Of a DNA stretch of 21,123 nucleotides, positions 1 through 7,474 are shown piece by piece (position 1 is the first letter of the stretch; every line of letters begins with the position of its first letter). Source of the DNA: Pseudodesulfovibrio sp. (lineage in GTDB: Bacteria; Desulfobacterota; Desulfovibrionia; Desulfovibrionales; Desulfovibrionaceae). The translations under genes were made by a program, and so were the position numbers. The stretch lies in assembly GCA_022712815.1 (NCBI GenBank), contig JAFLJW010000435.1, forward strand, positions 1-21,123. The letters are read 5' to 3'. The notes beneath the pieces are model-generated. The model was not told where the DNA came from. It saw only the letters and a program-made list of their open reading frames with translations, and ran no database searches.

Positions 1-648
1 GAGAACGTTGACCTCCCCCTCATTCGCGCTGTGGCCGCAACCGGCAAGCCGGTGATCATGTCAACCGGCATGGCTTCTGAGGCAGAGCTTGAAGAAAGTG
101 TGGCGGCTTTTCGGGAAGCTGGTGGTGGTGAGCTTGTCTTATTGAAATGCACCTCCGCTTATCCGGCTTTACCCGAAGATATGAATCTGATGACCATTCC
201 GTATCTGCGTGAAAAATTTGGAGTGCCGGTCGGGTTGTCCGATCATACAATGGGTTCGGAAGTGGCTCTTGCGGCAGTCGCTCTCGGGGCACAAGTGGTA
301 GAAAAACATTTTTGTCTGGACCGGTCTGTTCCCGGTCCTGACAGTGCCTTTTCCATGGAGCCTGAAGAATTCAGGAAGATGGTGGATGGCATCAGAGTTG
401 TCGAAAAAGCCCTAGGCAAGGTGAATTTTTTTCTCACTGAAAAGCAGCGCGAAAGTGCGGTATTTCGGCGGTCGCTTTTTGTGGTCAGGGATATGGAACA
501 AGGTGAACTCTTTTCCGAGGAGAATGTTCGGTCCATCAGACCGGGGCATGGTTTGCATACCCGGCATCTGGCGGATGTCCTTGGGAGCAAATCCGCATGT
601 TCAATCCAGCGGGGTACGCCATTGGCTTTAGACATGGTGGACGGGTAG
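1..648 (+). CDS. pseI: Pseudaminic acid synthase PseI (NeuB family), 5' end outside window
   Basis: Only the C-terminal 215 codons are present; the frame is open to base 1, so the GTG at 31 is not the true start. Enzymes of this family condense phosphoenolpyruvate with a 6-carbon amino sugar to make a nine-carbon nonulosonic acid in the cytoplasm. Visible are the end of the TIM barrel, with STGMA (about residues 21-25 of the fragment), KCTSAYP, GLSDHT and EKHFCLDRS, then a C-terminal SAF (antifreeze-like) domain beginning near FRRSLFVV and including VRSIRPGHGLH. The two histidines expected to bind metal (SDHT and EKHF) are both present. The wording KCTSAYPALPEDMNL and GPDSAFSMEP is closer to PseI than to sialic or legionaminic acid synthases as I recall them. 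The next gene follows in the same frame 33 bases later, which suggests one operon. Other pse genes would be expected upstream. Confidence 0.9.
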   Translation, partial: ENVDLPLIRAVAATGKPVIMSTGMASEAELEESVAAFREAGGGELVLLKCTSAYPALPEDMNLMTIPYLREKFGVPVGLSDHTMGSEVALAAVALGAQVVEKHFCLDRSVPGPDSAFSMEPEEFRKMVDGIRVVEKALGKVNFFLTEKQRESAVFRRSLFVVRDMEQGELFSEENVRSIRPGHGLHTRHLADVLGSKSACSIQRGTPLALDMVDG

Positions 649-655
649 AATCATT

Positions 656-685
656 ATGGAAAATCAAGAGCTGGTGTTGTTTTGA
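656..685 (+). other. Possible 9-codon leader ORF overlapping the hisH-like start
   Basis: ATG at 656 opens a 9-residue frame (MENQELVLF) whose TGA stop at 683-685 overlaps the TTG start of the next gene by two bases. The downstream gene has a rare TTG start and only a weak ribosome site, so translation could be passed on from this short frame. It has no clear ribosome site of its own, and a chance frame is quite possible. Confidence 0.25.
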
Positions 686-1305
686 AAAAGATTGCAATTG
701 TAGACTATGGGCTGGCGAATATCCGTTCTGTGCAGAATGCCCTGAACTGTTTCCAAGTGGAGGTGCACGTTGCGGAAACCGGCTCGGAGCTTGCGAAGGC
801 TGATGCGATCATCTTGCCTGGAGTGGGGTCTTTTGATGCAGGCATGCAAGGTCTTCGGGAGCGTGGACATGAGGATGTGCTCAGTGAGTTGGTGATGAAG
901 AAAAAAGTTCCGTTTATGGGGATTTGTTTGGGACTTCATTTCATTTTTGAATCTAGTTCGGAAGGAACAGAAAAAGGGTTAGGCTGGCTTCCTGGAGAGC
1001 TTCATGTGTTCCCATCAGGAAAAGGGTTGCCCAAAGTTCCTCATATAGGGTGGAGTGACGTCGACATTCTCAATCCGGACGGGATGTTTCGTGGGTTGAG
1101 GTCTCCTTACACCTTTTACTTCGTGCATAGCTATCATTTGCCGATGACTTTCCGGGGAGAGGGGTACACTGCTGCAACATGCGATTATGGGGTTCCTTTT
1201 GTGGCAGCAGTCGAATATGAAAATATTTTTGCAACCCAGTTCCATCCCGAAAAATCGCAACTGGCAGGCATGAAGCTCATTGAAAATTTTCTGGAGAGTG
1301 TATGA
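682..1305 (+). CDS. HisH-like glutamine amidotransferase, acetamidino set 1
   Basis: A class I glutamine amidotransferase of 207 residues that releases ammonia from glutamine for a HisF-like partner. The nucleophile elbow GICLGLH carries Cys82, and the rest of the triad is His188 and Glu190 in QFHPEKS. PGVGSF near residues 46-51 is the expected oxyanion-region motif. The start is TTG at 682: the frame has no ATG or GTG after the upstream stop, and the family N-terminus (KKIAIVDYG) begins there. It overlaps the HisF-like gene by ATGA. Because it sits between pseI and a WbpG-like gene, a role in amidino-sugar synthesis is far likelier than in histidine synthesis, as for HisH2 in Pseudomonas O-antigen clusters. 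Confidence 0.9.
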   Translation: MKKIAIVDYGLANIRSVQNALNCFQVEVHVAETGSELAKADAIILPGVGSFDAGMQGLRERGHEDVLSELVMKKKVPFMGICLGLHFIFESSSEGTEKGLGWLPGELHVFPSGKGLPKVPHIGWSDVDILNPDGMFRGLRSPYTFYFVHSYHLPMTFRGEGYTAATCDYGVPFVAAVEYENIFATQFHPEKSQLAGMKLIENFLESV

Positions 1306-2150
1306 CAAAAAACAGACTGATTGCATCACTCCTTTTATATAATGGAAATGTGGTTCAAACTCGTCGTTTTAAGCGTACCAACATGGTGGGCAGCGCATTC
1401 ACGGCTGTGGATTTTTTCAATACCTGGACTGTGGACGAAATCATGGTGCTGGACATCTCCTACACCGACACCGTTTCCGATCAATTCGTGGATATCGTAT
1501 GGAACTTGTCCCGCAGGTGTTTTGTTCCTCTTACTGTGGGTGGAAAAGTTAAGAATATTGAGCAGGTAAAGTTGTATACTCGAGCCGGGGCAGACAAGGT
1601 CGTCATTAATACGGCCGCTGTGGAAACGCCTGAGTTGCTGTCGCAAGTGGCCCATAATTATGGGTCTCAGTGTCTGGTTGTTTCCATTGATGCCAAACCA
1701 AATTCCGAGATGAAAAGCGGATATGAGGCCGTGGTGAATAATGGGAAGAAGACAACCGGTATTGACGTTTTGGATCATGTGTCCCGGTGTGATGCGCTTG
1801 GCGCGGGTGAATTCATGATCAATTCTCTTGAAAATGATGGCGACAGGCGAGGGTATGATCTTGATTTGGTCAAGTTGGTAAGTGATAGCACAGATGTTCC
1901 TGTTATTGCCTTTGGCGGTGTTGGCGAGTGGTCTCATCTGGTCGATGGCCTTGTTGAAGGCCATGCTCAGGCTGTTGCCGCCGGAAATATTTTTCATTAC
2001 ACGGAACACAGTACAAAAAAAGCCAAAGAGTTCATGCTTGAAGCCGGGCAGCCAATGCGGCTGAGTCAGTTCTACAAGGTGGAAATGCCTAGAATGCCGG
2101 AGTATGAACCGTATCTGAATACATTAAAATCCCAAGGCGGACAGTCATAA
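1302..2150 (+). CDS. HisF-like ammonia-channel subunit (AglZ/HisF2 family), acetamidino set 1
   Basis: A TIM-barrel protein of 282 residues related to the HisF cyclase. In histidine synthesis Asp11 and Asp130 are catalytic. Here the sequence aligns without gaps at the N-terminus, and position 11 is Leu (ASLLLYNG) while Asp130 is kept in VVSIDAK. Phosphate-loop regions are partly altered: TVGGKVKN for TVGGGI, and AAGNIF where HisF has a serine. This fits the HisF2 subfamily, which handles ammonia for sugar amidotransferases rather than closing an imidazole ring. About 30 extra C-terminal residues, ending QSQGG-like, go beyond the usual length of about 253. ATG at 1302 overlaps the stop of the HisH-like gene, and its own stop overlaps the next ATG as TAATG, so the three subunits are translationally coupled. 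Confidence 0.9.
   Translation: MTKNRLIASLLLYNGNVVQTRRFKRTNMVGSAFTAVDFFNTWTVDEIMVLDISYTDTVSDQFVDIVWNLSRRCFVPLTVGGKVKNIEQVKLYTRAGADKVVINTAAVETPELLSQVAHNYGSQCLVVSIDAKPNSEMKSGYEAVVNNGKKTTGIDVLDHVSRCDALGAGEFMINSLENDGDRRGYDLDLVKLVSDSTDVPVIAFGGVGEWSHLVDGLVEGHAQAVAAGNIFHYTEHSTKKAKEFMLEAGQPMRLSQFYKVEMPRMPEYEPYLNTLKSQGGQS
1945..1964 (+). repeat. 8-bp perfect stem, 4-nt loop, inside the HisF-like gene
   Basis: ATGGCCTT (1945-1952) and AAGGCCAT (1957-1964) pair perfectly around a GTTG loop. It lies well inside coding sequence (residues around 215-221) and no T-run follows. It may be a codon accident. Confidence 0.5.
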
Positions 2151-3415
2151 TGGAATATTGCAAAAGGTGTTTATATCCGGCCAATGCGCGGCCAGGAATT
2201 CTTTTTGACGAAGAAGGAGTATGCTCTGGCTGTCGGTTGATTGAGACTCGTATGGGTATGGATTTCAATGAGCGAGAGAAGGAATTCCGTGAGCTTTTGA
2301 ATGAGTACAAGGCCCGGCAGCGTGCAAAAGGTAATCCTTATGATTGCATTATCCCTGTGTCAGGGGGCAAGGATTCCACCTGGCAGGTTTATGTTGTCAA
2401 AGAAAGATTTGGCCTCAACCCATTGTGTGTCAGCTATAACCATACCTTTAACACCGCTCTTGGTGTGCGAAATCTGACGAATCTTATCGAGAAAATGGAT
2501 GTCAATCTGGTGCGCTACACCACGGCTCCAGGTTCTGCCATACGCATGGCTAAATACATGTTGGAAAAGGTTGGGGATGTCACATGGCACTACCATGCTG
2601 GCATTATGACTTTTCCCATCAAGGCTGCGGTAATGTATGATGTGCCGCTGATGGTTTGGGGAGAGGAGGGCTTTTCCGATCTTGTTGGCATGTATGATCA
2701 AGACGACATGGTGGAGTTCACCAAAAAGAAACGGCAGGAACACTCCATGCGCGGGTTTGAACCGGAGGACCTGCTTGATGACCCGGATTGTCCTCTGACA
2801 GCTTATGATCTTGCGCCCTTTTTCTACCCAACTGACGAGCAGTTGGAAGAAGTTGGTGTGCGGGGTATCTACATGTCCAATTATCTTAAATGGGATGGAT
2901 ATGAACAGACCCGTTTTGTCATGGAAAAGTTCGGATTTGAAACTGCCCAAAAACGGGAGCGAACTCCGAATATATATGCAAAGTTAGATGATATCCATGC
3001 CAATGGTTTGCATGATTATCTAAAATATTTAAAATTCGGGTATGGCCGGGCTACAGATGATGCTTCGATGGAGATTCGTTGGGGTCGCATGACCCGCGAA
3101 GAGGGTATTGAATCTGTCCGCCAAATGGATCACGTCCGTCCGAGTGATCTGGATATTTTTCTGAAGACATCCGGCATGACAGAGCAGGCAGTTATGGATC
3201 TGGTTGAGCCGATGCGGGATCACTCCATTTGGACAAAGAATAGTCAGGGCGAGTGGGAAACGAATGATAGTGTGGTCAATCATGAGGATGATGAAGGCGT
3301 GGACGCTGTTCGTATGCCACTCAATCCAGACACACCGGTTATCAAACCAACCAAAGAAAAAATCAGTCGCCATTCCCAGACGTTCAATGAACAGACTGAG
3401 TATGTCTTGTTATAA
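2150..3415 (+). CDS. N-acetyl sugar amidotransferase (WbpG/PseA family), set 1
   Basis: A 421-residue PP-loop ATP-pyrophosphatase that activates a sugar N-acetyl group and replaces its oxygen with nitrogen to give an acetamidino group. Domains seen: an N-terminal zinc-ribbon-like stretch with Cys4, Cys7, Cys25 and Cys28, then the PP-loop SGGKDS at residues 71-76 in a Rossmann-like domain. WbpG of Pseudomonas does this on a ManNAcA precursor; PseA of Campylobacter does it in pseudaminic acid synthesis. Adjacency to pseI makes a pseudaminic-type substrate plausible, but the sequence alone does not decide it. The start ATG shares bases with the HisF-like stop. The last 40 or so residues form a charged tail absent from the second copy downstream. 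Confidence 0.9.
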   Translation: MEYCKRCLYPANARPGILFDEEGVCSGCRLIETRMGMDFNEREKEFRELLNEYKARQRAKGNPYDCIIPVSGGKDSTWQVYVVKERFGLNPLCVSYNHTFNTALGVRNLTNLIEKMDVNLVRYTTAPGSAIRMAKYMLEKVGDVTWHYHAGIMTFPIKAAVMYDVPLMVWGEEGFSDLVGMYDQDDMVEFTKKKRQEHSMRGFEPEDLLDDPDCPLTAYDLAPFFYPTDEQLEEVGVRGIYMSNYLKWDGYEQTRFVMEKFGFETAQKRERTPNIYAKLDDIHANGLHDYLKYLKFGYGRATDDASMEIRWGRMTREEGIESVRQMDHVRPSDLDIFLKTSGMTEQAVMDLVEPMRDHSIWTKNSQGEWETNDSVVNHEDDEGVDAVRMPLNPDTPVIKPTKEKISRHSQTFNEQTEYVLL

Positions 3416-3436
3416 TAAGGTAGTAGCGGAGATAAA

Positions 3437-4597
3437 ATGAAAAGATGTACTAAATGTTGCGCACCTGAGACTCAGGACGGTATCAGCTTTGACGGTCAGG
3501 GGGCGTGCACCATTTGTAATCAGATCACGGTCAAGCAGGAAGCAGTTGATTGGGATGAACGTCATGAGATGCTGTTGCAACTGTGCGATCGCTTCAAGGG
3601 CAAGGGCGCGTATGACTGCGTGGTCCCCTTTTCTGGCGGCAAGGACTCCACGTATACCCTTTGGTACATCGTTGAGAAATTGAAGCTGAAGCCGCTGGTC
3701 GTTTCCTTTGACCATGGCTTTTATAGACCCCGTCATCTGGAAGATCGCAACCGGGTATTGCGCCAGTTGGATTGCGACTTTGTCACCATACGGGCCAGCT
3801 GGAAAGTGGTGCGTGAATTGATGCTGGAAGCGCTGAAACGGAAAGGCGATTTCTGTTGGCACTGCCATTGCGGAGTCTATGCCGGGTCCATGCAGGTCGC
3901 AGTCAAATACGAAATTCCCCTTGTTTTTTGGGGCCAGCCTGACGCGGAATATGGTTCATACGGTTATTCGTATGAGGAGATTCAGGAAGTCAATGAACAG
4001 CAGTTCAACCGCTTTATCAATCTGGGCATTACCGCAGAGGATATGGCAGGAATGCTTCCCGACTGGGTGCAATTGCGGGACCTTGAAATGTTCCGCTATC
4101 CCTCTTTGGAGTCCATGAAGGAAGCTGGCATCGTCTCGCTGCACCTCGGCAGTTTTATCCCTTGGGACCCACGGGTCTTTGCCGATGTGATCAAGGAGGA
4201 GCTTGGTTGGAGAGGCAACAAGGTGGAAGGTATTCCCGAGGAATATTATTGGGAGAAAGTCGAATGCATGTTTACCGGGATTCGGGACTATCTCAAATAC
4301 ATTAAGCGTGGCTTCGGCAGGACTACCCATCTGGTGAATATCGACATTCGTGAGGGGCGTAAAACCCGCGAGCAAGGGATGGATCTGATTGAGAAGTTCG
4401 ATGGAAAACGCCCGGCGAGCCTCGATCTCTTTCTCGAATTGCTTGATATAACCGAAGAAGAATTCATGAGTATTGCCATGGAGCAGGGCGTCGATCCCTA
4501 TGAGCATGATCCGGGCAGTACCGACTGCGCCGCGCCGCTGGAAGACCAGGACTCTTGGCGAGCATTGCTCGGCATGAACAAGTCCTCAAGCAAATAG
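3437..4597 (+). CDS. N-acetyl sugar amidotransferase (WbpG/PseA family), set 2
   Basis: A 386-residue second member of the same family as the preceding gene. It shows Cys4, Cys7, Cys24 and Cys27 in the N-terminal metal-site region and the PP-loop SGGKDS at residues 66-71. Shared landmarks such as DYLKY(L/I)K followed by a glycine-rich stretch and REGIE/REQGM-type helices show the two are homologous, yet they differ along most of their length. This argues for an old divergence or separate acquisition rather than a recent tandem copy. GCGGAG at 3426-3431 lies six bases before the ATG. The HisH-like gene of set 2 starts six bases after the stop. A different sugar or a different nitrogen position from copy 1 is the simplest inference. 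Confidence 0.9.
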   Translation: MKRCTKCCAPETQDGISFDGQGACTICNQITVKQEAVDWDERHEMLLQLCDRFKGKGAYDCVVPFSGGKDSTYTLWYIVEKLKLKPLVVSFDHGFYRPRHLEDRNRVLRQLDCDFVTIRASWKVVRELMLEALKRKGDFCWHCHCGVYAGSMQVAVKYEIPLVFWGQPDAEYGSYGYSYEEIQEVNEQQFNRFINLGITAEDMAGMLPDWVQLRDLEMFRYPSLESMKEAGIVSLHLGSFIPWDPRVFADVIKEELGWRGNKVEGIPEEYYWEKVECMFTGIRDYLKYIKRGFGRTTHLVNIDIREGRKTREQGMDLIEKFDGKRPASLDLFLELLDITEEEFMSIAMEQGVDPYEHDPGSTDCAAPLEDQDSWRALLGMNKSSSK

Positions 4598-4603
4598 CCT
4601 GTT

Positions 4604-5248
4604 GTGATTGCGATCATTGATTATGGAACCGGCAACCTGCTGTCGGTTAAAAAAGCCTTTGAGGCTGTGGCTCCGGAGAAAGAAATCATCGTCACAGATT
4701 CCCCGGAGGTACTTTCACGCTCAAGCCATATTGTTTTACCCGGAGTTGGCAGTTTCCCTGTCGGGATGCGCAATTTGTCAAAGCTTGGAATCGTGGACGC
4801 ATTGCGTTCGGAAGTGCTTGAAGGCGGCAAGCCGTTTCTGGGAATTTGCCTGGGTATGCACCTTCTTGCAGAGGTTGGTGAAGAATCGGGCGAATGCGAG
4901 GGCCTTGCCTTTCTGCCTGGCCGGGTCCGTAGGCTTTTCCCCGGTGATAATCCCAAATTGCATATTGGCTGGAATGATTTGGAAAAAGTAAATGGAGATA
5001 GCTTGTTAGATGGCGTTAAGGACAAGGACTTTTATTTCGTCCATCAATATGTTTATGACGCACCAGATGAAGTGGCTGTTGCTCGTTGTACATATGGCGA
5101 ACGTTTTGTTGCTGCTGTCCAGCATAACAATATTTTTGCCACTCAATTCCATCCAGAAAAAAGCCGCAAGGCAGGACTTGATGTCCTGCGCGCCTTTTTG
5201 AGAGGAGCTTCATGCTTAAAGTCCGATTGGTTCCTGTCCTGCTCCTGA
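4604..5248 (+). CDS. HisH-like glutamine amidotransferase, acetamidino set 2
   Basis: A class I glutamine amidotransferase of 214 residues. The triad is visible: Cys82 in GICLGMH, and His183 and Glu185 in QFHPEKS, with PGVGSF at 46-51. The start is GTG at 4604, chosen because the conserved N-terminus (IAIIDYGTGN) begins there; no strong ribosome site is visible, so coupling to the gene six bases upstream is likely. The protein should end near LRAFL by comparison with the first copy, but the frame runs on for about 15 residues and overlaps the HisF-like gene by 37 bases. Paired with the next gene, it should provide ammonia to the set 2 sugar amidotransferase. Confidence 0.9.
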   Translation: MIAIIDYGTGNLLSVKKAFEAVAPEKEIIVTDSPEVLSRSSHIVLPGVGSFPVGMRNLSKLGIVDALRSEVLEGGKPFLGICLGMHLLAEVGEESGECEGLAFLPGRVRRLFPGDNPKLHIGWNDLEKVNGDSLLDGVKDKDFYFVHQYVYDAPDEVAVARCTYGERFVAAVQHNNIFATQFHPEKSRKAGLDVLRAFLRGASCLKSDWFLSCS

Positions 5249-5973
5249 AAGACGGCAGGATGATCAAGACCCGGCAGTTTGGTGACTATCGGGACACGGG
5301 TGACCCGATGACCACCGTGCGCGTTTATGACGCGCAAGGTGCAGACGAACTGTTGATTCTTGATATTTCTGCCTCCCTTGAAGGCAGGGAGCAGTGGTTG
5401 GATATTATTTCCAAGAGCGCGGCTGAGTGCTTCATCCCTATCACTGTGGGCGGAGGGATTCGGTCTGTGCAGGATGCCAGGGCAGCCTTTGCCGCAGGCG
5501 CAGATCGGGTCAGTGTCTCAAGCGCTGCCGTTGAGCGTCCTGAATTGGTGGGAGAGTTGGCAGAAGTTTTTGGTGAAGCCAATATTGTCGTTTGCGTAGA
5601 TGTGAAGCTGGACGAGAAGGGCCAGCGATGTGTCTCTTCGCAAAGTGGCAGGAAGATAATCACGCGTGACCCCGTTAAATGGGCTGAAGAAATGGCCGAG
5701 CGTGGCGCTGGAGAGATCCTTTTTCATTTTGTGGATCGAGACGGGATGATGACAGGGTATGATTTGGACCTGTTGGTCGAAGCAAGGAAACGCCTCAATA
5801 TACCGATTATGGCCTGTGGCGGAGTTGGCAAGCTGCATGATGTGGTCGACGGCGTGAAAATCGGTGGCGTGTCAGCGGTGGCAGTTGGAAGTCTTTTTCA
5901 TTTTACGGACCAGAGTCCGATCAAGGTCCATGCATATATGCAGGAAAAAGGGGTGGCAGTGTGCAAGGCGTAG
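5212..5973 (+). CDS. HisF-like ammonia-channel subunit (AglZ/HisF2 family), acetamidino set 2
   Basis: A TIM-barrel protein of 253 residues, the usual HisF length. As in the first copy, catalytic Asp11 of HisF is replaced by Leu11 (VPVLLLKDG), while Asp130 is kept in VCVDVK. Phosphate loops TVGGGIRS and AVGSLFHF are closer to true HisF than in copy 1. GAGGAG at about 5201-5206 gives ATG 5212 a strong ribosome site inside the end of the HisH-like gene. The stop is overlapped by the aldo/keto reductase start, so this set is joined in translation to the next functional block. Role by family and context: channel for ammonia from HisH to the set 2 WbpG-like enzyme. Confidence 0.9.
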   Translation: MLKVRLVPVLLLKDGRMIKTRQFGDYRDTGDPMTTVRVYDAQGADELLILDISASLEGREQWLDIISKSAAECFIPITVGGGIRSVQDARAAFAAGADRVSVSSAAVERPELVGELAEVFGEANIVVCVDVKLDEKGQRCVSSQSGRKIITRDPVKWAEEMAERGAGEILFHFVDRDGMMTGYDLDLLVEARKRLNIPIMACGGVGKLHDVVDGVKIGGVSAVAVGSLFHFTDQSPIKVHAYMQEKGVAVCKA

Positions 5974-6899
5974 AGGGTGCAGATCGACTGGTGCTTGGCA
6001 CCGCTCAACTGGGCCTTGACTATGGTGTTTCCAATTCCTTGGGAAAGCCGGTGGAGCACGATGCGGTTCGACTTTTGGACACGGTCTGGGATGCCGGTGT
6101 TCGCTGGTTTGATACAGCGCCAGCCTACGGTGATAGCGAGGCGGTTCTTGGGAAATATCTTGCTGGCAAAGAGGACGGCTATCAAGCCAGAGTCATCACC
6201 AAATTGTCGCCGAATACGGGCGCAGGCGATCAGGCCACCCTGTCAAAAGATATACATGCATCTTTGCAATTCCTGAATTGCGGACGTTTTGCCGGATTGA
6301 TGTTGCATCGGGAATCTCTGCTCGATGAATGGGACACGGTTCGGGCCGAGCTTGACCCTTTATTGAATGCCGGATTGTTTGAGAAAATCGGGGTGTCCGT
6401 TTATACCCCCGAGTCGGCAATTAAAGCCCTTGGAACCGATGGGATAGGGATGGTGCAGATCCCTGCCAATTTGCTGGACCATAGATTCCGGCAGCAGAAT
6501 GTTTTCGATATTGCAGAAGCAGCGAACAAGGAAATTTTTATTCGTAGCGTCTACCTGCAAGGGCTGTTTTTTGCAAAGGCAAAGGATTTCAGCCACAGGA
6601 AAGACCGATTGCGCTATCTCGATAGGGAGCGCGCACTGTTCTGGATTGATCAGGTGAATTCCCTGGCCGCAGACATGGGCATTTCAGTTGATTCCCTGGC
6701 TCTTGCCTATATCCGCGATGCCTACCCCCGGGCGCGGGTTTTGGTGGGAATGGAGACGGTGGAACAGGCTCAGAGGAATCTGGAAGCGTGGACAACCTCT
6801 TTGCCGGAAGGGGCAGTCGAAGTCATTGTAGAGCGTTTCAGTGATGTGGAGCCGGAGATTGTTCACCCGCCATATTGGCGAAGGGGAAAGCAGTCATGA
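5961..6899 (+). CDS. Aldo/keto reductase, nonulosonate-cluster type
   Basis: A 312-residue TIM-barrel NAD(P)H-dependent oxidoreductase. The family's catalytic tetrad is visible: Asp51 and Tyr56 in WFDTAPAYG, Lys81 in VITKLSP and His116 in LMLHRES. The N-terminus LVLGTAQLGLDYG is typical of the aldo/keto reductases found in sugar clusters. The substrate is not known from sequence; by position between amidino genes and an aminotransferase, it may reduce or oxidise a carbonyl on an amino sugar. The start is GTG at 5961 with AAGGGG at 5948-5953, overlapping the HisF-like gene by 13 bases. Its stop overlaps the next start as ATGA. Confidence 0.88.
   Translation: MQGVEGADRLVLGTAQLGLDYGVSNSLGKPVEHDAVRLLDTVWDAGVRWFDTAPAYGDSEAVLGKYLAGKEDGYQARVITKLSPNTGAGDQATLSKDIHASLQFLNCGRFAGLMLHRESLLDEWDTVRAELDPLLNAGLFEKIGVSVYTPESAIKALGTDGIGMVQIPANLLDHRFRQQNVFDIAEAANKEIFIRSVYLQGLFFAKAKDFSHRKDRLRYLDRERALFWIDQVNSLAADMGISVDSLALAYIRDAYPRARVLVGMETVEQAQRNLEAWTTSLPEGAVEVIVERFSDVEPEIVHPPYWRRGKQS
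6881..6886 (+). promoter_or_regulatory. Ribosome binding site deciding the GNAT start
   Basis: AAGGGG lies nine bases before ATG 6896. It favours that start over the in-frame TTG at 6875, which lies upstream of the site. Confidence 0.6.
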
Positions 6900-7474
6900 T
6901 GAACAAGCAGGAGATTCGACAGAGCGCTGCCCTTCCGCTTCGGGGAGGCGTGATCTACTTGAGAGAGATTGAGTTGTCAGACGTCTCAACACGCTATCTG
7001 TCGTGGATGAACGATAAGGACGTCAATCAATATCTTGAGTCACGTTTTGCTGTTCATACCTTGGAATCACTCGGTAATTTTGTAAGAAAACGCCGGGAAA
7101 GCGAGTTTGAATGGATGTTCGCCATCTGTGCGTCAGAGAGTGACCTTCATATCGGCAATATAAAACTCGGCCCTGTGAATACCCATCACGGTGTCGGAGA
7201 AATAGGGCTTTTGCTTGGTGAAAAGTCGTGGCACCGCGGAGGTGTGGGAACGCAGGCCATAGGCCTTGTCGTAGATTTCGCTTTCAATGTTCTTGGACTC
7301 AGACGCCTGACTACTGGCATGTACTCGGAGAACCTGGGGTCATTTCGCGCCTTTCAGAAATGCGGTTTCAGTTTGGAGGGGACGCTGAAGGAGCACTACA
7401 AATTCGACGACACGTACCTCGATGGTTTTCGGATGGGACTTCTCAGGGAGAATCGAAATGATGCCAATGAATAA
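6896..7474 (+). CDS. GNAT N-acetyltransferase (RimJ/RimL-like, PseH-like role possible)
   Basis: A 192-residue GCN5-related acyltransferase. The acetyl-CoA loop is seen around residues 111-122 (SWHRGGVGTQAI), followed by the helix VVDFAFNVLGLRRL and the C-terminal motif ENLGSFRAFQKCGF (145-158). PseH, which acetylates the 4-amino group of the pseudaminic precursor, and similar enzymes in legionaminic pathways belong to this fold. Here the likely acceptor is an amino group placed by the aminotransferase encoded next. ATG 6896 is chosen because of AAGGGG at 6881 and the 4-base overlap with the reductase stop; ATG 6899 is an alternative. The stop lies inside the next gene. Confidence 0.85.
   Translation: MMNKQEIRQSAALPLRGGVIYLREIELSDVSTRYLSWMNDKDVNQYLESRFAVHTLESLGNFVRKRRESEFEWMFAICASESDLHIGNIKLGPVNTHHGVGEIGLLLGEKSWHRGGVGTQAIGLVVDFAFNVLGLRRLTTGMYSENLGSFRAFQKCGFSLEGTLKEHYKFDDTYLDGFRMGLLRENRNDANE
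7446..7450 (+). promoter_or_regulatory. Ribosome binding site deciding the aminotransferase start
   Basis: GGGAG sits seven bases before ATG 7458, within the end of the GNAT gene. The longer in-frame ATG at 7422 has no such site and would add 12 residues with no family counterpart. Confidence 0.55.

Noticed and set aside
1335..2009. 224-residue open frame on the minus strand
   Set aside because: It is fully antisense to the HisF-like gene, has no recognisable domain, and is explained by codon bias of the true gene.
2360..2950. 196-residue open frame on the minus strand
   Set aside because: Antisense to the WbpG-like gene with no family features.
682..5973. HisH and HisF matches as histidine biosynthesis genes
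   Set aside because: Two copies, WbpG-like partners, the pse context and loss of Asp11 in both HisF copies argue for amidino-sugar synthesis.
6727..6742. CCCG-GGCG-CGGG hairpin followed by four T, terminator-like
   Set aside because: The stem is only 4 bp and the site is inside the conserved coding part of the aldo/keto reductase.
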